Shown: piece by piece, positions 16,187 through 24,528 of the stretch | How the letters are laid out: each line of letters opens with the position of its first letter | Position numbering within the stretch: position 1 is the first letter of the stretch | From: GCA-003244245 sp052390115 | GTDB taxonomy: Bacteria; Actinomycetota; Actinomycetes; Mycobacteriales; Pseudonocardiaceae | Assembly (NCBI GenBank): GCA_052390115.1 | Contig: JBQTHE010000023.1 | Location: 62,001 to 126,000 of the forward strand | Length of the DNA: 64,000 bases | Direction of reading: 5' to 3' | Notes under the pieces: model-generated | What the model was told of the DNA's origin: nothing | The model's database searches: none | The model's input: the letters and a program-made list of their open reading frames with translations, nothing else | Position numbers and translations under genes: made by a program

Positions 16187-17404
16187 GTGAAAGGGCAGCC
16201 GCACGTGCTGGGTATCGTCCTTGCCGGCGGTGAGGGTAAGCGGTTGTGGCCGCTCACCGCGGACCGGGCAAAACCGGCGGTGCCGTTCGGGGGCAACTAT
16301 CGTTTGATCGACTTCGCGCTGTCCAATCTGGTCAATGCCGGGTATATCCGGATCTGCGTACTCACCCAGTACAAGTCGCACTCGCTGGACCGGCACATCA
16401 CCACGACGTGGCGGTTGTCGTCGATGCTGGGGCAGTACATCACCCCGGTGCCCGCGCAGCAGAGGCTCGGCCCGCGCTGGTATACCGGCAGTGCGGACGC
16501 GATCTACCAGTCGCTCAACCTCGTTTACGACGAGCGGCCCGAATACATCGTCGTCTTCGGTGCTGACCACGTGTACCGGATGGACCCGTCGCAGATGGTG
16601 GCTCAGCACATCGCCACCGGCGCGGGCGTGACCGTCGCCGGGATCCGGGTGCCGCGCGAGGAGGCCAGCGCCTTCGGGTGTATCGGCGCTGACGCCTCCG
16701 GGCGGATCACCGAGTTTCTGGAGAAGCCGGCGGTGCCACCGGGAACGCCGGATGACCCTGAGGTGACCTTCGCGTCGATGGGCAACTATGTGTTCACCAC
16801 CGACATGTTGCTGTCCGCGCTGCGCGCTGACAGCACCAACCACGATTCTGACCACGACATGGGCGGTGACGTGATCCCGATGCTGGCCGATGCCGGCGAA
16901 GCGGCGGTCTATGACTTCGCCGACAACGTGGTCCCCGGCGCCACCGATCGGGACTGTGGCTACTGGCGCGACGTCGGCACTTTGGACACCTACTACGAGT
17001 CGCATATGGACCTCGTGTCGGTGCATCCGGTGTTCAACCTTTACAACCAGGCGTGGCCGATTCGCACTGCGATGCCCCCATTGCCCCCCGCGAAGTTCGT
17101 CCAGGGCGGCAGCGCCCAGGAGTCGATCGTGGGAGCGGGCTCGATCGTCTCGGCCGCGCTGGTCAGTCATTCGGTGCTGTCCGGCGACGTCGTGGTCGAG
17201 GCCGGTGCCCACGTCGAGGGCAGCGTGCTGCTGCCCGGTGTGCGGGTCGGGAAGGGGGCCGTGGTGCGTCGGGCGATCCTGGACAAGAACGTGGTGATAC
17301 CCGATGGCGCCCACGTCGGCGTGGATCCCGAGCTGGACCGGGAGCGCTACACGGTCAGCGGTGGCGGAGTGGTCGTGCTCGGTAAAGGCGCTCACGCCGA
17401 GTAG
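16187..17404 (+). CDS. glgC: Glucose-1-phosphate adenylyltransferase
   Basis: 405 residues from GTG 16187. Makes ADP-glucose from ATP and glucose 1-phosphate. Nucleotidyltransferase motifs are complete: VLAGGEGKRLWPLTADRAKPAVPFGG with Arg/Lys activator and catalytic residues, WYTGSADAIYQSL, FGADHVYRMD and the FLEKP substrate loop. A left-handed beta-helix domain follows from about residue 300 with IVGAG and VLLPGVRVGKGAVVRRAILD repeats. Divergent from glgA. Confidence 0.95.
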   Translation: MKGQPHVLGIVLAGGEGKRLWPLTADRAKPAVPFGGNYRLIDFALSNLVNAGYIRICVLTQYKSHSLDRHITTTWRLSSMLGQYITPVPAQQRLGPRWYTGSADAIYQSLNLVYDERPEYIVVFGADHVYRMDPSQMVAQHIATGAGVTVAGIRVPREEASAFGCIGADASGRITEFLEKPAVPPGTPDDPEVTFASMGNYVFTTDMLLSALRADSTNHDSDHDMGGDVIPMLADAGEAAVYDFADNVVPGATDRDCGYWRDVGTLDTYYESHMDLVSVHPVFNLYNQAWPIRTAMPPLPPAKFVQGGSAQESIVGAGSIVSAALVSHSVLSGDVVVEAGAHVEGSVLLPGVRVGKGAVVRRAILDKNVVIPDGAHVGVDPELDRERYTVSGGGVVVLGKGAHAE

Positions 17405-17414
17405 CCGATGGCGC

Positions 17415-17420
17415 TAGCCT
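17415..17420 (+). promoter_or_regulatory. -10-like hexamer TAGCCT for the DUF998 gene
   Basis: TAGCCT lies 7 nt before GTG 17428, directly after the glgC stop, and there is no ribosome site. A leaderless start is likely. Confidence 0.45.
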
Positions 17421-17427
17421 GCCGAAG

Positions 17428-18000
17428 GTGCGAACCGTACCTCGGTGGACTGTGTTTCCTGCGACCTGCGCGCCGGTGCTGCTGATCGGTGGCTGGCAAC
17501 TCGCCGCGGCCCGGCAGAAGGGTGGCTTCGACCCGGTGCGCCAGACGATCAGTGAGCTGGCTGCCCGCGGCGCCACCGACCGCTGGATCATGACTACGGC
17601 GCTGGTTGGCGTCGGCGTGTGCTACGCGATCACGGCTGCGGGGTTGCGGTCGGCAGCGGTTCCCGGTCGTCTGCTGCTCGCCACCGGCGGGGTCGCCACT
17701 GTCTTACTGGCTGCTTTCCCGCAACCGGTCACCGGCGACTCGACTGCGCACGTTGCCACCGCAGCGATCGTCTTCCCCGCCCTGTCGCTGTGGCCCGCCT
17801 TGGCGGCGCGGCGCGGCGCCTCGCCACGACCTGCCACCTGGCTCGTTGCCGCCGTGGTTCTGCTCGGGATGCTGGGCTGGTTCGGGCTGGAATTCTTCGG
17901 CGACGGTCCGCGTATCGGTCTGGCTGAGCGGGTACTCGCCGGCGCCCAGGCGCTCTGGCCGCTGGCCGCCGTCCTGCTGGCACGGCGCCGCCCGGTCTGA
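17428..18000 (+). CDS. DUF998-family membrane protein
   Basis: 190 residues with about five or six transmembrane helices (for example VFPATCAPVLLIGGW, IMTTALVGVGVCYAITAAG, LATGGVATVLLAAFPQ). FDPVRQTISELAARG between the first two helices is characteristic of DUF998. Transport or sensing roles have been suggested for the family but are not established. It follows glgC by 24 bp with its own promoter-like hexamer. Confidence 0.75.
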   Translation: MRTVPRWTVFPATCAPVLLIGGWQLAAARQKGGFDPVRQTISELAARGATDRWIMTTALVGVGVCYAITAAGLRSAAVPGRLLLATGGVATVLLAAFPQPVTGDSTAHVATAAIVFPALSLWPALAARRGASPRPATWLVAAVVLLGMLGWFGLEFFGDGPRIGLAERVLAGAQALWPLAAVLLARRRPV

Positions 18001-18051
18001 GTCACCCCATACCCCGGTAGGCTTGAATCGATCAATGCTGGGAGGCCGCCC

Positions 18052-18963
18052 ATGACCACCCGAGACGAGGCGTCCGGCCCAAAGCCGGTCGACCCAGCGC
18101 CGGCCGACCCGCTCACGGCGGCGATCGTCGGCTACTACGACGAAACCTGGTTCGACTACCGCGTGCTCTGGCTCAACCCGGACAACCTTGCAGTCCACTT
18201 CGGCTACACCGATGACAGCACCCGTGGTCACACCGACGCGCTGAAGAACATGAATCGGGTGCTGGCGGAGCGGGTGCGGATCCAGCCGGGCGAGCGTGTC
18301 CTGGATGCGGGCTGCGGAGTCGGCGGTAGCAGCCTGTGGCTGGCCAAAGAGCGCGATGTCGACGTCGTCGGGATCACGTTGGCCGCCAAGCAGGTCGCGA
18401 TGGCGCGGGGCCACGCCGCCCGGCGCGGGCTGGCCGACCGGGTCCGCTTCGAACAGGCCGACTTCACCGCGACGCCCTTCCCGGATGCGAGTTTCGACAT
18501 CGTGTGGGCGGTGGAGAGCCTGTGCCACGCGCCGCGCAAGGCTGCCTTCTACCGGGAAGCTGCCCGGTTGCTGCGTCCTGGTGGACGGGTGGTCGTCGCC
18601 GACTTCGTCCGTGCCGCCCGCCCGGTCGACCAGAACGGCGAGCGACTACTGCATCAATGGCTGGAGGGTTGGGCGGTCCCCGACATCGACACCCCCGGTG
18701 AACATCTGGGGCATCTGGCCGCAGTCGGATTCGCCGATGCCCAGCTCGATGATGTGACCGTGCACACCCGCCCGTCGCTTCGCCGGCTGTACCGGATGGC
18801 GTACTGGACCTACCCGCTGGCCGCGTTCGGCCGCATCACGGGTATTCGCTCCACCGTCCAGCACGGCAACGTGATCGCTTCGATACGCCAGTACCAGGCG
18901 TTGCGGCACGGCGCGTGGTTCTACAGCATCCTCTCGGCCACCAAACCAGTAGCCGACCGATGA
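18052..18963 (+). CDS. SAM-dependent methyltransferase (sterol/tocopherol MT-like)
   Basis: 303 residues with a GGGAGG ribosome site upstream of ATG 18052. Class I methyltransferase: motif I VLDAGCGVGGSSLWLA near residue 83, then FEQADFTATPFPDASFDIVWAVE and LRPGGRVVVADF. The N-terminal FGYTDDSTRGHTDALKNMN and the C-terminal domain resemble gamma-tocopherol or sterol C-methyltransferases and natural-product C/O-methyltransferases. The substrate cannot be assigned. No biosynthetic gene is adjacent. Confidence 0.8.
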   Translation: MTTRDEASGPKPVDPAPADPLTAAIVGYYDETWFDYRVLWLNPDNLAVHFGYTDDSTRGHTDALKNMNRVLAERVRIQPGERVLDAGCGVGGSSLWLAKERDVDVVGITLAAKQVAMARGHAARRGLADRVRFEQADFTATPFPDASFDIVWAVESLCHAPRKAAFYREAARLLRPGGRVVVADFVRAARPVDQNGERLLHQWLEGWAVPDIDTPGEHLGHLAAVGFADAQLDDVTVHTRPSLRRLYRMAYWTYPLAAFGRITGIRSTVQHGNVIASIRQYQALRHGAWFYSILSATKPVADR

Positions 18964-18981
18964 CTTTCGGGCGTCGCAGAC

Positions 18982-19044
18982 CGCTATTCGGCTCCGAATG
19001 GCGTTCAGTGGGTGCCCGAACCCGCTATTCGGCTCCGAATGGCG
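18982..19044 (+). repeat. Tandem palindromic repeat, locus 1 (two 41-bp units)
   Basis: CGCTATTCGGCTCCGAATGG is repeated exactly at 18982 and 19023, 41 bp apart. Each core is a near-palindrome (TATTCGG/CCGAATG). It sits between the convergent methyltransferase and AfsR-type genes and overlaps the AfsR stop. A related array is at 40889-40994. Confidence 0.85.
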
Positions 19045-21908
19045 ATCGGGCGCGGCAACCGGTCGAGAGTGGCCAGCACTGCGTCGAGTCCGGCCGCCGC
19101 ACCGCGGCGCCAGGCGGTGTCGAAAGCTGCGTCGCCCAGGGCGGCCCGCGCTGCCGCGCTGATCCGGTCGACGTCGATGCGCTCAGCCGGTGGCAATGGT
19201 CGGTCGACGGACCGCCGGGCCGTGTCGGCGGCTCCCAGCAGCCACCCGGCGCGGTCATGATGGCCGGTCAACACGTCCGCACCGGCAAGCCCTTCCAGCG
19301 CCAGCGCGATGGCGCGGGGGTCGCCAGAGACCCGCGCGGAGCCGAGGCCCTCCAGGTGCCGGGCGCGAGCCGCCACGGGGTCGCCGCGAAGCTCGGCGAC
19401 GAAGCCGAGCTCAGCTGCGACGAACGCCATACCGGGGTGGAAGCCCGCGACGCGGTGCGCGTCGAGGACCTCTGCCAGCTGCGTTTCGGCGGTCTCCAGC
19501 CGGCCCTGCCGCCGGGCGATCATGCCCAGACCGGCTTGGGCGAAGCTGGCGCCGGGCTCGAAGGCCTGCTCGCGGGCCAGCCGCAGGGCTCGCTCGTGCA
19601 ACGCCACCGCGGCCGGGTAATCGGTGGTCAGCACGGCGAGTCGGCCCAGACGACCCAGCTGCTGGGTGACCACCGGCCACAGCCCGAGTTCTTCAGCTCG
19701 CCGCAGCCCGTCGGTGTGTAGCGACGTGGCTTGGTCGTAGTCGCCCTCGATCTCGGCGAGCACGCCGAGCAGGTCGGCGCTGCGCACCTGGCCCCACCGG
19801 TCGCCGACCTCGACGAAAAGCGACCAGCTCTCCTGGCCGTCGCGGCGAGCGCCGGGCAGCTCGCCGCGGCGCAGCTGTTCCCATCCGCGGATGCTCAACG
19901 CCGCGGCCACTCCCCACCGGTCGCCGAGCCGGCGGAAGCCTGCGAGTGCGTCGGCGACCAGCCGGTTGCCCGACGACGGCTCACCACCGTCAGCCATGAC
20001 CAGGCCGACCAACCACTGCGCGCGGGCCAACCCCGCCGGATCCTCCAGCCCGGCGTAGAGGGAGAGCGCGGCTCGGCCGTGCTCCGCTGTGCCTGTGCTG
20101 GTCCGATCATGGGAACCCAGACCGGCCAGCCCTGCCAGCGCCCCGGCCCGCGCAGCGACGAGCGCCTGGCTATCGGTCGGCAGTGCCGTAGCTGACAGCG
20201 CCATCGCCAGCAGGCGGCGGCCCTCGCTATGCCGGCCGCGAAGGAACCAATACGCGTGCTGCCATCCTCGGCGACGACCAGCGAGCGGTCCACCAACCGC
20301 GCCAGTAGGTCGAGCACGTCGGTGCCGTTCTCCGACGCCGCGCCGACCGCTTCGGCGGCGGCGAGGGTGAACCCGTCCGCGAAGACCCCCAGCCGGCCCA
20401 GCATCGCCTGCTCTGGCCCGCTGAGCAGTTCCCAGCTCCAGTCGACCACGGCGCGCAGCGTCTGCTGCCGGGCCGGCGCGTTCCGGGTGCCGGCGGCGAG
20501 CAGCCGGAACCGGTCGTGGAGCCGGGCCGCCAATTCGTGCACCGGTAGCACCCGCACCCGGGCAGCAGCAAGCTCCAGCGCGAGCGGGAGGCCGTCGAGC
20601 CGCCGGCAGATCGCCGCAACCGCCGCCATGTTGCTCGGGGTGAGCTCGAAGCCCGCCGTCGCGGCGGCCGCACGCTGCACGAACAGTTGTACGGCACTGC
20701 AGCGCGCCACCGCGTCCAGATCGTCAGTGACGGCGGGGTCGGGCAGCTCCAGCGTCGGGACCGGCCACAGCAGCTCGCCCGACAGCCCCAGCGGTTCCCG
20801 GCTCGTAGCGAGGATTCGCACCCCGGGTACGGATCGCAGCAGCAGTTCGGCCAGCTCGGCCACCGCATCGATCACCTGCTCGCAGTTGTCCAGCACGAGC
20901 AGCAGCTGCTTGTGTCGTAGCGCCGCGATCAGCCGCTCGGTCAGCTCCTCGGTTCGCCCCGCTGGGGGCACGGTCCGCGCGGCGTCACGGCGGTCTCCAG
21001 GGCGAGCCGGGTCTTGCCGACGCCGCCCGGACCGGTCAGCGTCACCAGCCGGCCGGTGTCGAGCAGCTTGCGCACATCGGCCACTGCGATGGTCCGGCCG
21101 ACCAGGCTGCTCAGCGGTTGGGACAGGTTCGTGCGGTGGCGCGCGGGAGGTGCGCGGACGGCCAGCGCCGGATCGTGGGTCAGGATCGCCTGGAGCAGGC
21201 GGGCGAGTTCGGGGCCGGGGTCCAAGCCCAGGTGGTCGTTCAGCTGGGTGCGCAGCTGCTGGTAGCTGTCCAGCGCCTCGGCCTGACGTCCGGCCAGATA
21301 CAGCGCGCGCATCTGCGCCGCGCGTAACCGCTCGCGCAATGGGTGGCTGGCGACCAGCGTGTCGAGCTTGCCGATCAGCGCACCGTGCTCACCGAGCGCG
21401 AGTCGGGCCTCGATGTGCTCCTCCAGCGCGGTCAGCCGCTGCTCCTCGAACCGGGCGATCGCCGGCTGGGCGAAGGAGTCGTCGGCGAAGTCCGCGAGCG
21501 CGGGTCCGCGCCAGATCGCCAGCGCGCTCGCCAGCAGCGCGGCGGTAGCCGCCGGCTCACCCGCGGCGCGGGCCCGGGTGATCAGCGTCTCGAAGCGACC
21601 GATGTCCACCGCGTCGGCGGGGACCTGCAGCAGGTAGCCGGGCGAGCGGGACACCACCAGTGCCCGCGCCCCGGGCTCGGCCTGCTCCAGGGCGCGGCGC
21701 AGTTGCGAGACCTTGGCCTGCAACGAGCCGGCCGGGTTGGTCAGCGGGGTGTCGCCCCAGAGCTCGTCGATGAGCCGGTCCGCCGACACCGGCTCGCCGG
21801 TGTGGACGAGCAGATCGGCCAGCAATGCCCGAACCTTGGCGCCCGGGATCGCCACCGGTGCCCCCTCGTCGGTCCACACCGCGAGCGGGCCGAGCACCCG
21901 AACCGCAT
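19005..21908 (-). pseudogene. AfsR/SARP-type regulator (BTAD-NB-ARC-TPR), multiply broken
   Basis: Domains in order on the minus strand are: winged helix plus BTAD (LIDELWGDTPLTNPAGSLQA, about 21900-21150), the NB-ARC P-loop TGPGGVGKTRLALE (about 21020), then LLLVLDNCEQV and a TPR array (20204-19005). At least three lesions are visible. The natural start MRFG (ATG at 21908) is out of frame with the next codons by one base. At about 20960 the frame changes and part of the NTPase is missing. At about 20240 sequence between EDGSTR and YWFLRGRHSEGRRLL is deleted, removing the link to the TPRs. Intact family members are about 900-1100 residues and control secondary metabolism. Confidence 0.85.
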
Positions 21909-22017
21909 GAATCGACGATAACCGCCTGGGGCAGCGGACCGTAAGCCGACGAGCAGCCGACGGTAAGCGCACGTCGGCAGGGTCGAGGCAGGTGAGGCAA
22001 CAGCTAAGGAGACGACC

Positions 22018-22415
22018 ATGTCGGCAACACACCAGGACACCGTCGCGCGCCCGCGGGCAACTGCCTGGCACGTGATCTTGTGGGTCCTCCAGGTCCTCGT
22101 CGCGGCGATGTTCTGTTCTCCGGCGGGATGAAGCTGGTCGGGGCCCAACCGATGGTGGAGCTGTTCAACGAGATCGGTATCGGGCAGTGGTTCCGCTACC
22201 TCACCGGCGGACTGGAGATCGTCGGTGCCGTGGCGCTACTGATCCCGCGGCTGGTCGCGCACGGTGCGCTGCTGCTGGCCGGCGTGATGGTCGGTGCGGT
22301 GATCACCGACCTCCTGCTGGGCGTGAGCCCGCTTTCGGCGGCAGTTCTTCTCGTCGTCAGCGCGATCATCGCGTGGGGACGTCGTGATCGCTTCCGCGTC
22401 GCACTCAGGGTTTGA
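22018..22415 (+). pseudogene. DoxX-family membrane protein, frameshifted
   Basis: ATG 22018 follows an AAGGAGA site and encodes TAWHVILWVLQVLVAAMF, then a stop at about 22130. One base is missing near 22111: restoring a C gives MFLFSGGMKLVG. The frame of 22080-22415 then continues with WFRYLTGGLEIVGAVALLIP and three more helices of a DoxX protein. DoxX proteins are small four-helix membrane proteins linked to thiol/redox stress. Single-base cause, so a sequencing error is possible. Confidence 0.75.
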
Positions 22416-22436
22416 GCGCAACCAGGCCCCTACGGT

Positions 22437-22697
22437 GACGCCGTCCTGACCGGTAAGCCGGTCGCCGTGGTGTGTGCCAGTCCGAGCCCCTCTGGCGCTG
22501 CAGGAGCGCAAGCCGAGCTCCGGAAGGTTCTGGCGCGCGCCGGCACCCGGGTCTTCAACGGTGAGCTGTCTGTAGGACATGCCCACGAGGCATTCGGTCC
22601 GGACGCTGCGCTGCGAGACCCCGAGCTGGTCCGCGGCCTCTCCACACTCCTCGGCGACCTGCAGCGAGCGCTGAACCCGATCCACGAGGCAGTTTGA
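22437..22697 (+). pseudogene. NADPH-dependent FMN reductase C-terminal fragment
   Basis: AVLTGKPVAVVCASPSPSGA, then AQAELRKVLARAGTRVF and LRDPELVRGLSTLLGDLQ, match the C-terminal third of flavodoxin-like NAD(P)H-dependent reductases. The flavin-binding N-terminus is absent and no start is available, so it is a remnant. It directly follows the broken DoxX gene. Confidence 0.65.
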
Positions 22698-22705
22698 CGC
22701 TCCAC

Positions 22706-23896
22706 TCACAATGCCTCAGCCAGCTCAATCCGCTGATCCTGCGGGGTGACCGTGAACCGCCAGCGGTCAGTGCGGGGTTTGCCCTGCTGCACCCACCAGC
22801 CGTGGGCGGCCCCGACCTCATCCCACAGCCGCCGAGGGCCGTGCTGGCGCACCGGGAACTCGTCGTCGCTGGCGTCCGGGGTGAGGTGGATCAGCTTGGC
22901 CCAGGAGCCAGACTCGGGATCCAGTAGCCAGAGCACCCCTACCCCGTCCTTCTCCTCGTAGGGCCAGTACCGCCACTGACATCGCGGCACCCGCTGACCA
23001 ACGGCGAATTGTGCGCCCTGGTCCCCGGTGACCCAGTACGGGTGCAGGTCGGTCATGGTGACCTCGGCTCGGTCCTCGTCGTCGCCGACTACGGCTGCTA
23101 CGGGTCCACGCCGCTCCCGCTGATCCCGCAACCACATGAAGCTGCTCTCCGCAACGATGCTGCCACTCGCGCCGCCGTGGTCGTCGACCGTCAATGCCAC
23201 GAGCGCACCGATATAGCTGTTGGCCCACGGCACCAGCACCCTGCCGCCGGGTCGGGTCTGCTCTATCCAAGAATACGGGATATGCCGCACGGCGGCTGTG
23301 GCGATGATCCGGTTGTACGGGGCGCCTGGCGGGTGCCCGAGAGCGCCGTCGCCGGTGACTACCCCGACCTCGCCATAGCCGGTGTCGGACAGCGCCTTAC
23401 GCGCCTGGGCCGCCACATCGGGATCGACCTCGATGCTGGTCACGTGCGCGGCACCGAGCCGGTGGGCGAGCAGTGCCGCGTTATAGCCGGTACCGGCGCC
23501 GATCTCCAGGATCCGATGCCCCGAAGCCGCGTCCAGCGCGGCCAGCATCACCGCGACCATGATGGGAGATGACGCCGAACTGGTCGGCATCGCCCCACCC
23601 AGACCCGGTCCCGCTGGACGTCCGTCATCGATCTGGGTGATCACCGCATCGTCGGCGTAGGCCAGCTCCAGCCACCGGTCCGGATCGTCATCCCGGTGCA
23701 GCGGCAGCAATGTCGGTCCGTTGCCGTCATTGTCGAGCCACACGGTGTTCGGGATATACCGGTGCCGGGGCACGGCCGCCAGCGCCGGCCGCCACGGCGC
23801 CAACGGCGCCTCCCACTGGGCCAGGTAGGTGTTCGCCGCCAACCGCTGAACCATCCGCGCCCGCAGCTCGCCGGGGTCGATCCGCGGTCCGGTCAT
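22706..23896 (-). CDS. PIMT-like methyltransferase of RiPP-maturation type
   Basis: 396 residues. The core is a protein-L-isoaspartate methyltransferase fold: PTSSASSPIMVAVMLAALD, ILEIGAGTGYNAALLAHRLG (motif I), VTGDGALG, YNRIIATAAVRHIPYSW. The long C-terminal domain (about 230-396, WRYWPYEEKDGVGVLWLLDPE) is absent from housekeeping PCMT. It is typical of actinobacterial PIMT homologues in graspetide, FxLD-lanthipeptide and lasso clusters, where they methylate Asp to form aspartimide. Its start overlaps the stop of a 43-residue Asp/Pro-rich peptide gene (ATGA), implying a peptide substrate. No ATP-grasp ligase or lanthipeptide synthetase is visible nearby. RiPP role is inference. Confidence 0.75.
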   Translation of the reverse strand: MTGPRIDPGELRARMVQRLAANTYLAQWEAPLAPWRPALAAVPRHRYIPNTVWLDNDGNGPTLLPLHRDDDPDRWLELAYADDAVITQIDDGRPAGPGLGGAMPTSSASSPIMVAVMLAALDAASGHRILEIGAGTGYNAALLAHRLGAAHVTSIEVDPDVAAQARKALSDTGYGEVGVVTGDGALGHPPGAPYNRIIATAAVRHIPYSWIEQTRPGGRVLVPWANSYIGALVALTVDDHGGASGSIVAESSFMWLRDQRERRGPVAAVVGDDEDRAEVTMTDLHPYWVTGDQGAQFAVGQRVPRCQWRYWPYEEKDGVGVLWLLDPESGSWAKLIHLTPDASDDEFPVRQHGPRRLWDEVGAAHGWWVQQGKPRTDRWRFTVTPQDQRIELAEAL

Positions 23897-24024
23897 CGAT
23901 CGTGCTTGTTGGGGTCCGGAGGCGGCGGCACCGGACGGGGCGGATCCGGCCTTCCATCACGTGTGTTGTCTTCCTGACGGTGCTTGCCGTCGTCGTCCTT
24001 ATCGTTGTCGTCGTCCTTGCCCAT
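23893..24024 (-). CDS. 43-residue Asp-rich/Pro-rich peptide, candidate PIMT substrate
   Basis: Too short for most gene finders. ATG 24024 has an excellent ribosome site (AGGAGAGGA, 6-7 nt upstream on the minus strand), and the TGA overlaps the methyltransferase ATG by four bases. The peptide starts MGKDDDNDKDDDGKHRQED and continues with a TRDGRPD segment, PPRPVPPPP and DPNKHDR. Asp-Asp, Asp-Gly (DDG, RDG) and Asn-Asp steps are the preferred sites for aspartimide formation. It has no Ser/Cys for lanthionine. It could be the precursor, or merely a small acidic regulator. Confidence 0.6.
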   Translation of the reverse strand: MGKDDDNDKDDDGKHRQEDNTRDGRPDPPRPVPPPPDPNKHDR

Positions 24025-24050
24025 GATTCATCCTCTCCTAAGACCGGGGC

Positions 24051-24281
24051 TCATAGGGCCGTGCCCATACGGCCAGGGTCGGGCAGGTCTGCGGCAACGC
24101 CAGCTACGCATGGGATGCATAGATCGCCCCATGGTCGATCTTTGGGGTCTAAACCTTCAGTGGCGAGCCGGAAGCCGCACAGGGTTTCGACCGAACCGTT
24201 CGCTCGGTCAAGGTCTCTTGGCTCTATGGCGTGGACCTTGCCGCTAGGAGACGCTGCCCACTTCAACTCTGGCATGGTCAC
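24051..24281 (-). CDS. Small putative zinc-binding protein
   Basis: 76 residues. KWAASPSGKVHAIEP then ETLCGFRL and a WGDLCIPCVAG segment provide one His and three Cys in the spacing of a small zinc ribbon. Such proteins are common in actinobacterial accessory loci, often next to HTH or peptide-modifying genes. It ends 26 bp before the start of the Asp-rich peptide gene on the same strand, so a three-gene operon (zinc protein, peptide, methyltransferase) is likely. Function unknown; the start may be the second Met. Confidence 0.6.
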   Translation of the reverse strand: MTMPELKWAASPSGKVHAIEPRDLDRANGSVETLCGFRLATEGLDPKDRPWGDLCIPCVAGVAADLPDPGRMGTAL

Positions 24282-24528
24282 TGCTCGGCTCCCACCGGCC
24301 CGTCAGCGCTTGTCATACTTGGGCCTCCTCTGTTGTTCCCCGTTGCGGAGTGGGTGGTCGGCACCGGGAAGGGCGGAGCAAATCGGCACCCATCCCGGTG
24401 CCCATGAACAGCCTGGTCGGCGACCGTCTCAAGCACGACGACCCGAGCACGCACTCGATGTGCGCTCCGGATGCACCCGTGGCCGGTAGGGTCGAGGCTA
24501 ACTACACGCCTGATCCCGGGGAGTCACC

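Noticed and set aside
16172..17395. 407-residue minus-strand frame over glgC
   Set aside because: Antisense shadow of a strongly conserved enzyme.
18982..19044. CRISPR array
   Set aside because: Only two or three units with palindromic cores and no cas genes; spacers are not unique sequence.
22706..24281. Complete graspetide cluster
   Set aside because: No ATP-grasp ligase within the window, so only the methyltransferase and a possible precursor can be claimed.
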